Shown here: piece by piece, positions 17,527 through 26,891 of the stretch
Numbering within the stretch: the first letter of the stretch is position 1
How the letters are laid out: each line of letters begins with the position of its first letter
The notes under the pieces: model-generated
Database searches by the model: none
Seen by the model: the letters and a program-made list of their open reading frames with translations, nothing else
What the model was told of the DNA's origin: nothing
Program-made: the position numbers and the translations under genes
Assembly (NCBI GenBank): GCA_947475005.1
Contig: CANJLI010000001.1
Location: 1 to 64,000 of the forward strand
Length of the DNA stretch: 64,000 bases
Direction: 5' to 3'
Origin: Deltaproteobacteria bacterium
GTDB lineage: Bacteria > Bdellovibrionota_B > Oligoflexia > Oligoflexales > Bog-1112

Positions 17527-18066
17527 TCAACACCGACAACTGCCCAAATAGGCCCCATTTCGAATCCAAGGAACCAAGACGCCTGGCGCTAGCATTCCAC
17601 ACGCCTCTGCAATTCCAGGCAGAAGAACCGCATTTTTACAAAACCCGTCTGGCAGAGGGATCTGTGTATCCCATCCCTTACAGATAAAATCTCGTTCCGC
17701 ACGGAAATAAGTCGAGAGCGTTTCTCCAGGTTGCAACACCACAGGCAATGGAAACGAAAGCGGCCTTCCAAAAGACATATCTGGAAAGATTAACAGATCT
17801 TTAATTTCCAAGGTTCTTTCTTCATTGCTCCCCTCCACAGAAAAAGAAATATGTCCGCTACAAGCCAAAGAATTGGTGTAGCGATGGGGCAGACGAAGGT
17901 GCAAAGCTACTTTCCCTGTTTTTTGATTCTGCACCGTTTTAATCTCCCCTCGAATCGACACCAAACGCAACGAACTGAGATCATTTTCTACTAGCCCCTC
18001 ACTTGCATAGGCCAAACCACCCATCCAAAGACCAAAAAAGATCCATGCTTGTTTTATTATTGACAT
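17527..18066 (-). CDS. Small exported protein of unknown function
   Basis: 179 residues with a signal peptide (MSIIKQAWIFFGLWMGGLAYAS). The mature part looks beta-rich (VALHLRLPHRYTNSL, LEIKDLLIFPDM) and has six cysteines, two of them in an isolated CRC at the C-terminus. No family recognised. The ATG overlaps the end of the MACPF-like gene by ten bases (18057-18066), so it is probably translated with it, and may be a partner or inhibitor of that protein. Confidence 0.65.
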   Translation of the reverse strand: MSIIKQAWIFFGLWMGGLAYASEGLVENDLSSLRLVSIRGEIKTVQNQKTGKVALHLRLPHRYTNSLACSGHISFSVEGSNEERTLEIKDLLIFPDMSFGRPLSFPLPVVLQPGETLSTYFRAERDFICKGWDTQIPLPDGFCKNAVLLPGIAEACGMLAPGVLVPWIRNGAYLGSCRC

Positions 18067-19322
18067 ACCTTGGCACTCCTTTCTTCGTATACCAAACAGT
18101 TTCCTTCTGCATCCTCTGCCACACAAACAGAACGAATTTCCATGCGACAACATTTCCCATCACTTTGTGACCAGGTAAATCCTGGTTCACACCGATTTTG
18201 ACTCATTTTTCGAAGTGGAATTACAACACTTGGAAATGGGAGAGAGGGCAAAGAACACCCTTGTAACAAATCTGCAAAACAGTTGACCGCAGATTGATTC
18301 ACCGCATTGATATAACCCGTAAGTTGTACTTCTCCCCGATCCAACTCTCCTGATACACCCACCAGATCAAATTCCTGAGGATGCAGCTTGATGTAGCGAA
18401 TCGTGTTGGCACTCTCCAATGCATGGTCCCGATCTCGAGCCAATTGGTTGATTATTTGATCTTGACGAATCACCAAACCTGGGTTTGGTGCCAAATTCAC
18501 AGGCTCCACACCACTGTAGTCTTTGGTAATCAACTCCAGCGTAACAAAATTGTGGTTGAGCGTGCTCACCATTGTTGGGTACTGCAAAGCAAAGCTGCGA
18601 ATGTCATTCACATCAGGCAAAGCACCCGCTCCCCCCATACGATAAATCGACAAGTGGGTCCGAGCATTTAAATTAAACTTTTGTAGAGCTGAATTTACTT
18701 CCGTCGCAGCCTTCCAACTTAATCCAGAGGCTTGAATGGCCATGCCAAATTTTCGATCCTCCTCTGAACTCGAGAACTCAAATTCAAATAGTGCAAAAAA
18801 TTCCCCTCCAGTTCGATATCCATAGACAAACTGGGTACCGCAATTTTCCAAAAATTGTTTGGTATTTCCCTGCTGCAAAAGAGCTTGTGCTTCAGGACGA
18901 AATCGAAACTGAGTAGCCAAATTCAGCTGATTCCCCACACGAGTATGTACCAATAGGTAGCGAGATTGACTGTTTTTGTTTACACTTTTTGCATAGTCCA
19001 TGCGCGCTGAAACACGCCCAAAGACAGAGGCTTGGAAACTTGCTGAAGCTGTCACATTCAAGCTTTCTCGCAATGCAGACATCGAGGTAATTTCCAACAA
19101 TCGAAATTCCACAAACTGTCCTGTGGATTGTCCACTTTGGGTTTGAAAATGCTGGGTATCCGTACAAAACCCTTTGGGGGTCCAGTCGATGTGATTCAAC
19201 CCTTGGCCTGGCAACAAAGCCATAGAAGAATCTTCTCCCGGTACATTTAATAGAACCGTTTTGCGAGGTGACTCTCCACAGCTTCCAAGAAACAACAACG
19301 CACTGAGTACACATTTTTTCAT
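18057..19322 (-). CDS. MACPF-like pore-forming lipoprotein
   Basis: 421 residues. The N-terminus is a lipoprotein signal (LLFLGSCGES, lipidated Cys15). The MACPF family signature, [Y/W]GTH[F/Y]x6GG, appears as CGTQFVYGYRTGG at residues 161-173. Upstream, SFQASVFGRVSARMDYA resembles the first membrane-inserting segment. The last 50 residues are cysteine-rich (RCEPGF, GKCCRME, VCQ), similar to the disulfide-rich tails of other MACPF proteins. MACPF proteins assemble into membrane pores. I infer a surface or periplasmic pore former, or a non-lytic relative. The ATG overlaps the Hint gene stop (ATGA) and has AAGGAA upstream. The histidine of the motif is glutamine. Confidence 0.7.
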   Translation of the reverse strand: MKKCVLSALLFLGSCGESPRKTVLLNVPGEDSSMALLPGQGLNHIDWTPKGFCTDTQHFQTQSGQSTGQFVEFRLLEITSMSALRESLNVTASASFQASVFGRVSARMDYAKSVNKNSQSRYLLVHTRVGNQLNLATQFRFRPEAQALLQQGNTKQFLENCGTQFVYGYRTGGEFFALFEFEFSSSEEDRKFGMAIQASGLSWKAATEVNSALQKFNLNARTHLSIYRMGGAGALPDVNDIRSFALQYPTMVSTLNHNFVTLELITKDYSGVEPVNLAPNPGLVIRQDQIINQLARDRDHALESANTIRYIKLHPQEFDLVGVSGELDRGEVQLTGYINAVNQSAVNCFADLLQGCSLPSLPFPSVVIPLRKMSQNRCEPGFTWSQSDGKCCRMEIRSVCVAEDAEGNCLVYEERSAKVCQ

Positions 19323-20119
19323 GGCGCGTTCCTTTCTAAATAGACCCATAGGTCTTGACGGTGATACATGCGAGCATCTATTGCATGCAATTGTTCTTGC
19401 CAGGCCAAATCTCCCATTTGCAGGTCACCCGCGATGACGATATGCTGAATGGGATTTTTGGATTCCACATTAAAGTTCATCATCTCTCCCCCATAGATCA
19501 CACCTTCCTTTTTAACCACCCGAACAGGTTGATGAGAACGGGTCAGCAAAAAATCCCCCACAACTACATCTTTGGCTTGCTTCATAGATTCCAAGGCACC
19601 TTTAGCAGTAGCAATGACAACAGGGTGTCCATCGGAAAGAAAAATAGAACGCCCACCCTCCGCAAGCAGATGAATGGCTCGATCTTCTTTTGCATGCATC
19701 AGTCCACTGATCCTGCGCATTACATATTTCGAAGAACCCCATTCTTTCAATACACCCAGATGTAAAGGTGATGCCGCTGCATCAAGTAGATTTCGACCTG
19801 TAGAGAGCCCAAACCCCCAAAATTGGGTTTCTTCTGCAAAACAGCCACATTGGCATCGACGAAAGGGTTTTCCATCAGTACCCAAAATTGGATACCAATG
19901 GCCAGGGGGGGTAAACCCAAAGCATCCACCTACAGCGCCACAGCCATCGGTTTTTTCGCTGCAATAACTGCGAAAAAATTCTGCATTTGCACAACGAACC
20001 CCCTCCATAATCGGTAAATTACAAAGGGTAGGTTGAAAATCAGCCCCTGTACACGTAATCGCGTACAAATAGACCTGCCAACATTGACTCAATATTACCC
20101 ACAGCATGCGATGACTCAC
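19319..20119 (-). CDS. Exported Hint-domain (hedgehog/intein-like) protein
   Basis: 266 residues. A hydrophobic start and a cysteine-rich N-terminal region of about 90 residues precede a Hint-type module: Cys93 in CGCFAEETQFW at the usual nucleophile position, then LSDGHPVVIA at 161-170 (the HP of the B block), VVVGDFLLTRS and VESKNPIQHIVIAGD near the end. Hint domains cleave the peptide bond before their first cysteine. It would therefore release the Cys-rich part. The start is GTG at 20119 with AAGGAG seven bases before. It is the second gene of a four-gene exported operon. Confidence 0.72.
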   Translation of the reverse strand: MSHRMLWVILSQCWQVYLYAITCTGADFQPTLCNLPIMEGVRCANAEFFRSYCSEKTDGCGAVGGCFGFTPPGHWYPILGTDGKPFRRCQCGCFAEETQFWGFGLSTGRNLLDAAASPLHLGVLKEWGSSKYVMRRISGLMHAKEDRAIHLLAEGGRSIFLSDGHPVVIATAKGALESMKQAKDVVVGDFLLTRSHQPVRVVKKEGVIYGGEMMNFNVESKNPIQHIVIAGDLQMGDLAWQEQLHAIDARMYHRQDLWVYLERNAP

Positions 20120-20156
20120 GGTTTCTCCTTCTTTAAATAGGGCATTATGGGCCCGT

Positions 20157-20801
20157 TTATTTTGCCTCTATGCCAAAAACTTCTTGGGCACCCAATTCAT
20201 ACAAAAGCTTGTGATCGACAGAGGCAAGTACTTCTCGAGCTGCATCTTGATTTGTCCGAGCCAATCCCTCTACCAACTCCGTTTTATCTGCAAGAATCAT
20301 AGCAAGGCTCTTGTTTGGCATTTCTTCATTTTCAGATCCGTCGAGGATCCATGTTTTTACTTTTTCCACGGTTTCTGGATCCCACCGCATGCGATATTTT
20401 AGATAATCGACATACGCGATACGCTGCCTGCCCTCCTTCTCTGTTTGTGGGATTTTTTCCAATACCTCAAAAATGGCTTCAACACCCAGAAATCCCCGTT
20501 CATTGATTCGAATAATATTTTCTGTTAGACTGGAAGAAAGTAACGCATGAGGGGCTTGATCCAAAAAAATGTGTTGCACTTCTGCATAGAAAATTCGTTT
20601 TTCTTGCAAAGAGAGTGCCTCTTTTTTCTTGATCGGAGCTACAGGTAAGAAAATAGGTGGAGGCTTCCATTCGGGAGGAGTTGAACTCCTAGAAAGCCCA
20701 ATCGGAACAAGCGTTTTTTCCGGCTGAATTACAGCAGATGCTTTATGGAGATAGATGCAAAAGGCAATCAAACAAAAAAAGAGAACCCCGATTTTTCTCA
20801 T
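20157..20801 (-). CDS. Exported protein of unknown function, first gene of the Hint/MACPF operon
   Basis: 214 residues beginning with a signal peptide (MRKIGVLFFCLIAFCIYLHK, ending ASA). The mature part is proline-rich at first (PPEWKPPPIFLPVAP) and then mostly helical, with no recognised motif. Its ATG at 20801 has GAGG upstream. A 37-base gap separates it from the Hint gene, so the four genes 20801 to 17527 are likely one transcript. The 204-base region upstream separates it from the divergent SprT-like gene. Confidence 0.65.
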   Translation of the reverse strand: MRKIGVLFFCLIAFCIYLHKASAVIQPEKTLVPIGLSRSSTPPEWKPPPIFLPVAPIKKKEALSLQEKRIFYAEVQHIFLDQAPHALLSSSLTENIIRINERGFLGVEAIFEVLEKIPQTEKEGRQRIAYVDYLKYRMRWDPETVEKVKTWILDGSENEEMPNKSLAMILADKTELVEGLARTNQDAAREVLASVDHKLLYELGAQEVFGIEAK

Positions 20802-21005
20802 GACACACACCTCACAAAGGAAAGTTTTTGATTTTCTTCGTAGGTATAAAAATGCGGAAATTGATCCATGTCATCCACGGAAATCTGAGAACGGCGAGGG
20901 GGCCTTTTCCCTTCGCCATTTTGTTTCTTTTGTGGTACAATTAACGCCTTACTCTGGCTCGATTTTAAATCGAGCCGACAACCTCTTTAGATTGCAGCAT
21001 TAACT

Positions 21006-22112
21006 ATGAAAGCTACGATTCAACAGGAAGCACAGCGCATGGGGCACAAATTATTTGTGCAACAACTCTACCGGGACTATCAGGAGATTTGTTACCAGTA
21101 CCGTTTAAAGCTATCTCCCGTTGCTATTGAGCTTCGTCCGCTTGCTACAAAATGGGGGGAGTGGGATTCAGGTACACGTTGCATTTCACTTTCTGAGCGG
21201 TTGGTGGAAGATCATCCGTGGCATATCGTACTCGAAATCCTCAAGCATGAGATGGCCCACCAATGGGTACAAGAAAAATGGGGCCAGCAAGAGTATCACG
21301 GCCCTTACTTTCAGTTGGCTTGTGAGCATTTGGGTATGGCGGCATGGGCGCGCAAAGCTACGGTCACCCAGATGGAAGAATCCACTCTGGATAGACAAGA
21401 TGCGCAGATTGAACAATCAAGCATGATCCGACGCATTCAAAAGTTGCTCCAACTGAGTGGATCTTCGAATGCCCATGAAGCATCCGCGGCTTTACAAAAG
21501 GCAAAAGAATTAAGCCTTGCATACCAAGTAGAAGCACATGCTGCTCATACGCACAGCGACTTCCATGTACGCATTATCAATCACCGTCGAAAGCGGCTAG
21601 AAGCTTTTCACACGCGATTGTCTTCTATTTTGGTAGAACACTTTCATGTAGAGACCATTTTCATCCAGGTCTTTGACCCGCAATTAGCTGCTTGTGTCAA
21701 AGCCATGGAAATCATCGGTGCCGCCCATCAAGTAGAAATTGCAGAATATGTCTACTGGTTTTTGTTCCAACAGCTACAAGCCTTGTGGGCAGAAGAGAAA
21801 CCAAAAACACAAAATAGAAATCGCGCTAGTTTTTATTTGGGTGTCTTACATGGTTTTTCAGAAAAATTAAAAAAAGAACAGAAAGGATTAGATTCAAAAG
21901 AAGAAGCCTTACTTATCGTTTCCCATGCACAAACCAAGCGCGCACTTGCCTGTCGATATCCTCGTCTACGTACCCAGAAGACCCGCAACACGATTTCCGA
22001 TGCGGGCGCTTATCGTCAAGGGTGTAAAAAAGGTACAGCTTTACAATTGAGAGCTGGCCTTAAGAAAAGAGAGACAGGATGCGGAGGATTTTTGACTGAA
22101 GGAAAACTATGA
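21006..22112 (+). CDS. SprT-like zinc metalloprotease with DUF2786 domain
   Basis: 368 residues. The N-terminal 125 residues hold an SprT-like region with HEMAHQW (His81, Glu82, His85) and a preceding KWGEWDSGTRCISLS strand. Residues about 140-177 match DUF2786 (IRRIQKLLQLSGSSNAHEA, then ALQKAKELSLAY), and a helical domain follows. SprT/Spartan proteases cleave DNA-bound or ribosomal proteins, but this combination has no settled function. It is cytosolic, overlaps the M23 peptidase gene by ATGA, and is the first gene of that pair. Confidence 0.85.
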   Translation: MKATIQQEAQRMGHKLFVQQLYRDYQEICYQYRLKLSPVAIELRPLATKWGEWDSGTRCISLSERLVEDHPWHIVLEILKHEMAHQWVQEKWGQQEYHGPYFQLACEHLGMAAWARKATVTQMEESTLDRQDAQIEQSSMIRRIQKLLQLSGSSNAHEASAALQKAKELSLAYQVEAHAAHTHSDFHVRIINHRRKRLEAFHTRLSSILVEHFHVETIFIQVFDPQLAACVKAMEIIGAAHQVEIAEYVYWFLFQQLQALWAEEKPKTQNRNRASFYLGVLHGFSEKLKKEQKGLDSKEEALLIVSHAQTKRALACRYPRLRTQKTRNTISDAGAYRQGCKKGTALQLRAGLKKRETGCGGFLTEGKL

Positions 22113-23398
22113 AAAGAAACTCTACACAACGAAATTTGGGTTTTGCACTGGCTGGCCTTGTTGCGATCAGCCTTTCAGGTTGGTATACCTGGTCCTACAT
22201 GAAAAAACAGGCTATTGATCTGGTGCAAGAAGATGTACAGATTACAGAATCTGACTATGAGCCGGAAGTCGAGGATGCAGATCCACGCCCTCAATTTACC
22301 TCCTCAGCTTTTCATATTACTACGATTTCCGTTCAAAAAAATTCGAGTATCTATACGACATTTCAAAAAGCAGGCATAGACAGTGCTGTAATTCATGATT
22401 GGATTGCTGCTTGCGCCTCTTTTTACAATTTATCTAGTATTGCTGCAGGTGTTAAAATTGAGATGCGCGCAGCAAAAGACACCGAAGAATTACAGGAAGT
22501 GTTTATTGAAGTATCACCTCTCCTCGGTATTTTGATCCAACGCCAACCCCATCAAACCTGGTATGCCGAGAAGCTTGAAAAAACACCCACCATGGACTTG
22601 GTGGCCATGGAGGGAAAGATCGAAAGCTCTCTATGGGAGTCTGCAGCCAAAGCAGGACTCCATTCTCAGGCTATCTATGAGTTGACGGATATTTTTTCTT
22701 CCCAGATCGACTTCGAGCGAGAAATTCATGGGGGAGATTCTTGGTCGGTTGTAATCGAGAAACGATCTCTCGATGGAAAATTCTACGATTGGGGGAAAAT
22801 TCATGCAGCTCGCTATACCTTAAGCGATGTGGATCACAAAGCGGTTCTCTTTACAGTAAATGGGAAACAGGCCTATTTTACTCCCGAAGGGGAAAGTTTA
22901 AGTGGGATGTTCTTAAAAAGTCCGTTGAAATTTAGTCGCATCACATCGACGTTTCAAGTCAAACGGTTTCACCCCATTCTAAAAATCAACCGCCCCCACC
23001 ATGGAGTGGACTACGCAGCTGCGACAGGTACCCCCATCCATGCAGTAGCAGATGGACGCGTAGAGTCCGTTGGATGGCAAAACGGAGGTGGCAACAGCAT
23101 CCGCATTCGCCACAATTCCACCTATGAAACTGCATATAGGCATATGAGCCGATTCAGCAGCGGGCTGCACAAAAACTCACGGGTTCAGCAAGGGGAGGTA
23201 ATCGGTTATGTGGGGATGACCGGTTTGGCAACAGCCCCTCACTTGCACTTTGAGTTCTATGAAAATGGAAAATACATGGATCCCTTGGGCATCAAATTCC
23301 CTCGCAAGGAATCCCTACCCAAGGATCAACTGCTGGCATTTAAGCAGAAGTCGAAAAAGATGGTTGCACTGCTTCAAAAACCAGATATTCAGAGCTAA
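22109..23398 (+). CDS. M23-family murein endopeptidase (LytM fold)
   Basis: 429 residues. A single N-terminal membrane anchor (LGFALAGLVAISLSGWY) is followed by a middle region and a C-terminal LytM domain. The metal site is visible as HHGVDYA (His297, Asp301) and HLHFE (His378-His380). MepM-type enzymes cut peptidoglycan cross-links in the periplasm. The layout matches MepM/YebA-like proteins. It overlaps sprT by four bases, and its stop codon overlaps the convergent stop of the first NTase-ART gene. The final codons have been copied with that gene (see 26842-26891). Confidence 0.9.
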   Translation: MKRNSTQRNLGFALAGLVAISLSGWYTWSYMKKQAIDLVQEDVQITESDYEPEVEDADPRPQFTSSAFHITTISVQKNSSIYTTFQKAGIDSAVIHDWIAACASFYNLSSIAAGVKIEMRAAKDTEELQEVFIEVSPLLGILIQRQPHQTWYAEKLEKTPTMDLVAMEGKIESSLWESAAKAGLHSQAIYELTDIFSSQIDFEREIHGGDSWSVVIEKRSLDGKFYDWGKIHAARYTLSDVDHKAVLFTVNGKQAYFTPEGESLSGMFLKSPLKFSRITSTFQVKRFHPILKINRPHHGVDYAAATGTPIHAVADGRVESVGWQNGGGNSIRIRHNSTYETAYRHMSRFSSGLHKNSRVQQGEVIGYVGMTGLATAPHLHFEFYENGKYMDPLGIKFPRKESLPKDQLLAFKQKSKKMVALLQKPDIQS

Positions 23399-26300
23399 TG
23401 GGGAAGCTGGTCTGGGATCATTTCTTGTAGAAAAGCTCGGTCACGAAACTTAGGTTCCGGTGTTCGCGGCATGTCTGACATATTCCATTGCACCACCATA
23501 ATATGATACTCAGACTTTATCAAGTCTAACAATTCGTTTATCTGCTTGTGATTAAGAAATTCAACTAAAGAAAGATCCTCACCTCTTTTAGTTTCTTCAA
23601 CAAAAAATATCTCCCGCTGCACCAATGGATTCAGTGATAAAAATCGAGCGCTCCATGAAGCCGACACAGAAGAATCGTTTAAATAAAGCGAATTTACCAA
23701 TTTAACTTGTTTTTTTGGATCCACAACTCTTGGAAAAAGAAGAGTAAAAATTTCTTTTTTTACAAAGAATTCCCCTTCGGACAATGGTTCATATTCAATC
23801 TTTTTACCAATTTTATATTCCATCAATGAAAGCAAAATCCTCTCACCTTCTTCCGTCTTGATCAGCTCCAGCATAAGGGTCTTTACAAGCTTGTCAGGGA
23901 TTTTTACATTTTTCTCCAGTCTATGTCGAATAATTTTTTCTATCTTTTCCGGAGGAAGACTTGCGATTAATTTATATAAGTTATCATCATCTATTAACCG
24001 TTCCCAATAGTAATTCAAAGTATTATTTGATGGTAAATATTTACTAGAAAAAAATTTATCTGTCGCTTTCGATAAATCCGAAACAAAATTCAAATCATAT
24101 TTAAAACCATCTGCCAGATCGATCTTTTTTGTTGCAAACAGCTTCACAGCAAACATGAAGTCTATATCAGGCTCACTCACTGCATAGGAGAAAAAATGTT
24201 TTTTGAACTCCGCAGAAAAACTTATATCAAGAGAAAGAAGGAAGCCCTGAGTACAGAGATTAAAATGTTTTGTTAACATCTTTCTTTGAAATTCTTCCTC
24301 ATTTATATGCCAAGAGCAATGCAATTCATTTCTATATTCATCTAGATCTTTGCCTTGAGAGTTAGCCTCCACCTCAATCCAACCTGAACTGAATATGAGG
24401 CTCTCATTTGCCCGTAGAACAGAAACTGGAAAATTGTACTTGTCTAATAAATAAACGATCGGTAATCGCCCATGGGAGTCCCGCTCCAGATACTCACTTA
24501 ATAGCCTTATATTCTTGATTATTTTATCAAAATTCGCAACCACAATCGAGTCTGTTTCTTTTCTTTTGTCACTCGGCAACCGCTGGATAGCAGCTTGCTC
24601 AAATTGAAAAAATTCACGAAGACTTTCAATGGTAAGCGGCTCATGAATCGGTTTTACTGCCTTACTTATTTGATCAAAACTCTCATTCATAACTTTAGCT
24701 ATATATGAGGACTTCTCTTCCATTTTTTCAGATATAGCATCAAAATATTCAAATAATTCAATAGCTTCTTCGTTGGTAAACCCCTGAGAAAGCGGCTTTA
24801 ATCCATAAATTATTTTTTTGTAATTTTCTTCTACAATTGCGTCTATTTCTTTTCTTTTTTCGCTCGGCAAAAGCCGCCACAGGGGTTTTAATGCAAAAAA
24901 CTCTTTAACGCTTCGAGCTGAAATTGGTTCAACAAGCGGTTGAGCTTGTAAGCTAATAAACGTTTCTAAACTTCGAGGTAAGGTCACAGCACCTGAATTT
25001 TGAATCAGTGGGTATGTATTTACAATAATATCAAGATCACATTTTTCAGACAGCTGTAAAAAATTTTCTTCGATATAAGGTTTTTTTAATTTTCTCTCCT
25101 CAGCTTCGTATTTCACCCAATTTAAAATTCGAAGTGGAACTTCTCGAACAGTGAGAGTAATGGGGATCCCATAAGTAGAACATAGGCCTTTATTACCACT
25201 CGTATAAAATCCTGCCCCACAGTAAGACACTCCTTGTTTTATTGTTTTCTCTTCTTCCTTTTCTTCGCTCTTTCCATCACTAGGAACCAATCCACCTCGC
25301 ATCATACTCAGAATATTTTTTACATCAGGCGTTCCGTGATATAGGGCACCTTTGTCAGTGTATGTATCGATAAAAGTTTGTTGATCCATGAGTAGCCCCC
25401 TCTCCTTTAAGGAACAAGGGTCATAAGAAGGCTGGCGTTTCTCCGGCCGAACATTTCGTAAAAATTCGTAAACTGGAGGCAATTTACTACCCTTTTTCCT
25501 TTCGGCGAGAACACTCGCTAGCGAAGAGACCAATTGCTCCACCTGTCCTTTTGATCTAAAAATTCGATTGTGCCCCCCCTGAAATCGGGCATTTCGCATC
25601 ATTTTGTCGAGTTGCTCCATGGCTTTTGGGGATAATCGCCCCCCTAATTGTAGGGATGTGATCAGCCTATTTAACTCTTTGCTAATTTGCTCTGTCCCTT
25701 CCTTAGAAATATCCAAGAACGGAAGTTCCAAAAGAGCACGTAAACCGCGAATGGTTTGCTTATCTGCATCCTCTTCTTTTTCACCTAGCTTCGGAGGTAA
25801 ATAGTCATATGTACCGTGAAAAAAATTAGTAAAGATTTTCAAATCCCCATCGGGTTCCTTGATAGAACCTGTATCTTCTGAAATCGAGAACGCGAGCCAA
25901 TCAAGGGCGCTACCACCCTGCGCAGTGGCCCGATCTATCTGTGTCTTATAAGACTTCACATCCCCCACAAGAACGAAGGATTTTTTGAAAGGAAGATCGA
26001 CGTCTCTAAGTCCCATATGGGTTTCGGCAGAATTTATAAAGTTTGTAAGTTTACTTTTAATTTTACTCAGATCAGATTTTTCTTTTCTGAATAAAAATAA
26101 CATATCGAAATCACTTCCGATACCAAGAGCATCCTGCCTCAAAACAGGTTCTTCCTCTTTTTTCATGAGCTTAAAAATCATGTGTATATCTAGATCTGGA
26201 TCTTTGTGTTTCATATCGTAAACAACGTTATACACATACCCCAATAAGCTTCGAACCACCCCACCCGCTACATACAATTGCATATCAGGGTCCAGAGCAA

Positions 26301-26544
26301 GGGCCTGCGTACGAAGCTCATTGATAAATCCAACTTTTTTTAACTCAGCACCTCCTGGCAGAACATAGGGAATATCAAGACGATCCAAGATATGATAGAG
26401 GACCTCCTCGATCTCTTTTTTCGCCTCTGCCTCCGATTTAAATTCAGCAAAATAGTTGGGAAATTCTACCTCCACTTTTGGAGGAGCATACAAGACAGGG
26501 ACTACGAAAAAGAAGCTCAGAAAGAAGATCAGACTCTGTTTCAT
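23395..26544 (-). CDS. Exported nucleotidyltransferase-like plus ADP-ribosyltransferase-like protein, copy A
   Basis: 1049 residues, with a signal peptide (MKQSLIFFLSFFFVVPVLYA). Residues 85-150 resemble the head of nucleotidyltransferases of the poly(A) polymerase type: LYVAGGVVRSLLG (Gly94-Gly95, Arg98), then GIGSDFDMLF (Asp145, Asp147). Residues 400-475 resemble an ADP-ribosyltransferase: LYHGTPDVKNIL (His403), GAGFYTS (443-449), a tyrosine at 458. The C-terminal half carries helical repeats of the type EFFxFExLxxRLPSxKRKEI. No known family covers it all. I infer a secreted effector or toxin acting on protein or RNA with NAD or NTP. The ATG at 26544 has GAGGTGG upstream. It is the last of three tandem paralogues. 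Confidence 0.7.
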   Translation of the reverse strand: MKQSLIFFLSFFFVVPVLYAPPKVEVEFPNYFAEFKSEAEAKKEIEEVLYHILDRLDIPYVLPGGAELKKVGFINELRTQALALDPDMQLYVAGGVVRSLLGYVYNVVYDMKHKDPDLDIHMIFKLMKKEEEPVLRQDALGIGSDFDMLFLFRKEKSDLSKIKSKLTNFINSAETHMGLRDVDLPFKKSFVLVGDVKSYKTQIDRATAQGGSALDWLAFSISEDTGSIKEPDGDLKIFTNFFHGTYDYLPPKLGEKEEDADKQTIRGLRALLELPFLDISKEGTEQISKELNRLITSLQLGGRLSPKAMEQLDKMMRNARFQGGHNRIFRSKGQVEQLVSSLASVLAERKKGSKLPPVYEFLRNVRPEKRQPSYDPCSLKERGLLMDQQTFIDTYTDKGALYHGTPDVKNILSMMRGGLVPSDGKSEEKEEEKTIKQGVSYCGAGFYTSGNKGLCSTYGIPITLTVREVPLRILNWVKYEAEERKLKKPYIEENFLQLSEKCDLDIIVNTYPLIQNSGAVTLPRSLETFISLQAQPLVEPISARSVKEFFALKPLWRLLPSEKRKEIDAIVEENYKKIIYGLKPLSQGFTNEEAIELFEYFDAISEKMEEKSSYIAKVMNESFDQISKAVKPIHEPLTIESLREFFQFEQAAIQRLPSDKRKETDSIVVANFDKIIKNIRLLSEYLERDSHGRLPIVYLLDKYNFPVSVLRANESLIFSSGWIEVEANSQGKDLDEYRNELHCSWHINEEEFQRKMLTKHFNLCTQGFLLSLDISFSAEFKKHFFSYAVSEPDIDFMFAVKLFATKKIDLADGFKYDLNFVSDLSKATDKFFSSKYLPSNNTLNYYWERLIDDDNLYKLIASLPPEKIEKIIRHRLEKNVKIPDKLVKTLMLELIKTEEGERILLSLMEYKIGKKIEYEPLSEGEFFVKKEIFTLLFPRVVDPKKQVKLVNSLYLNDSSVSASWSARFLSLNPLVQREIFFVEETKRGEDLSLVEFLNHKQINELLDLIKSEYHIMVVQWNMSDMPRTPEPKFRDRAFLQEMIPDQLPH

Positions 26545-26643
26545 CGACCACCTCGTTGTAAGATCTAAAGGATTGGGTACACCTACGAATGGCGCTTCCT
26601 TAAGGGTGAATGAGATAAGAAACACTCCGTTCGAATGCCCCTG

Positions 26644-26832
26644 ATAAAACGAAAGTCCTGTGGGGACACCCCGTTGGAGTGTCCCCGTCACACGGATAAA
26701 ACGAAAGTCCTGTGGGGACACCCCGTTGGAGTGTCCCCGTCACACGGATAAAACGAAAGTCCTGTGGGGACACCCCGTTGGAGTGTCCCCGTCACACGCC
26801 GCATCGGGGACACTCCAACAGGGTGTCCCCAA
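26644..26832. repeat. 52-bp tandem repeat (three units) of the GGGGACAC family
   Basis: Three identical 52-bp units (starting 26644, 26696, 26748) each contain a palindrome TGGGGACACC..GTGTCCCCG and the spacer GATAAAACGAAAGTCCTG. A fourth, inverted palindrome follows (GGGGACACTCCAACAGGGTG, 26806-26832). They fill the gap between copies A and B of the NTase-ART genes. Confidence 0.92.
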
Positions 26833-26841
26833 TCCCATGCA

Positions 26842-26891
26842 CGGCTCCAAAAGCCAGATGTTCAGAGCTAATGAGGAAGCTAGTCTGGGAT
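26842..26891. repeat. Duplicated 3' end of the M23 peptidase gene
   Basis: This stretch matches 23368-23417 almost base for base (CCAGATRTTCAGAGCTAATG, then GAAGCTRGTCTGGGATCA). At 23368 it encodes the end of the M23 peptidase and the convergent end of copy A. Here it lies just after copy B, with no peptidase gene in front. It marks the boundary of the segmental duplication that produced copies A and B. Confidence 0.85.

Noticed and set aside
26545-26721. N-terminal extension of NTase-ART copy A
   Set aside because: It is made of the GGGGACAC tandem repeat; the signal peptide and GAGGTGG ribosome site place the start at 26544, as in copies B and C.
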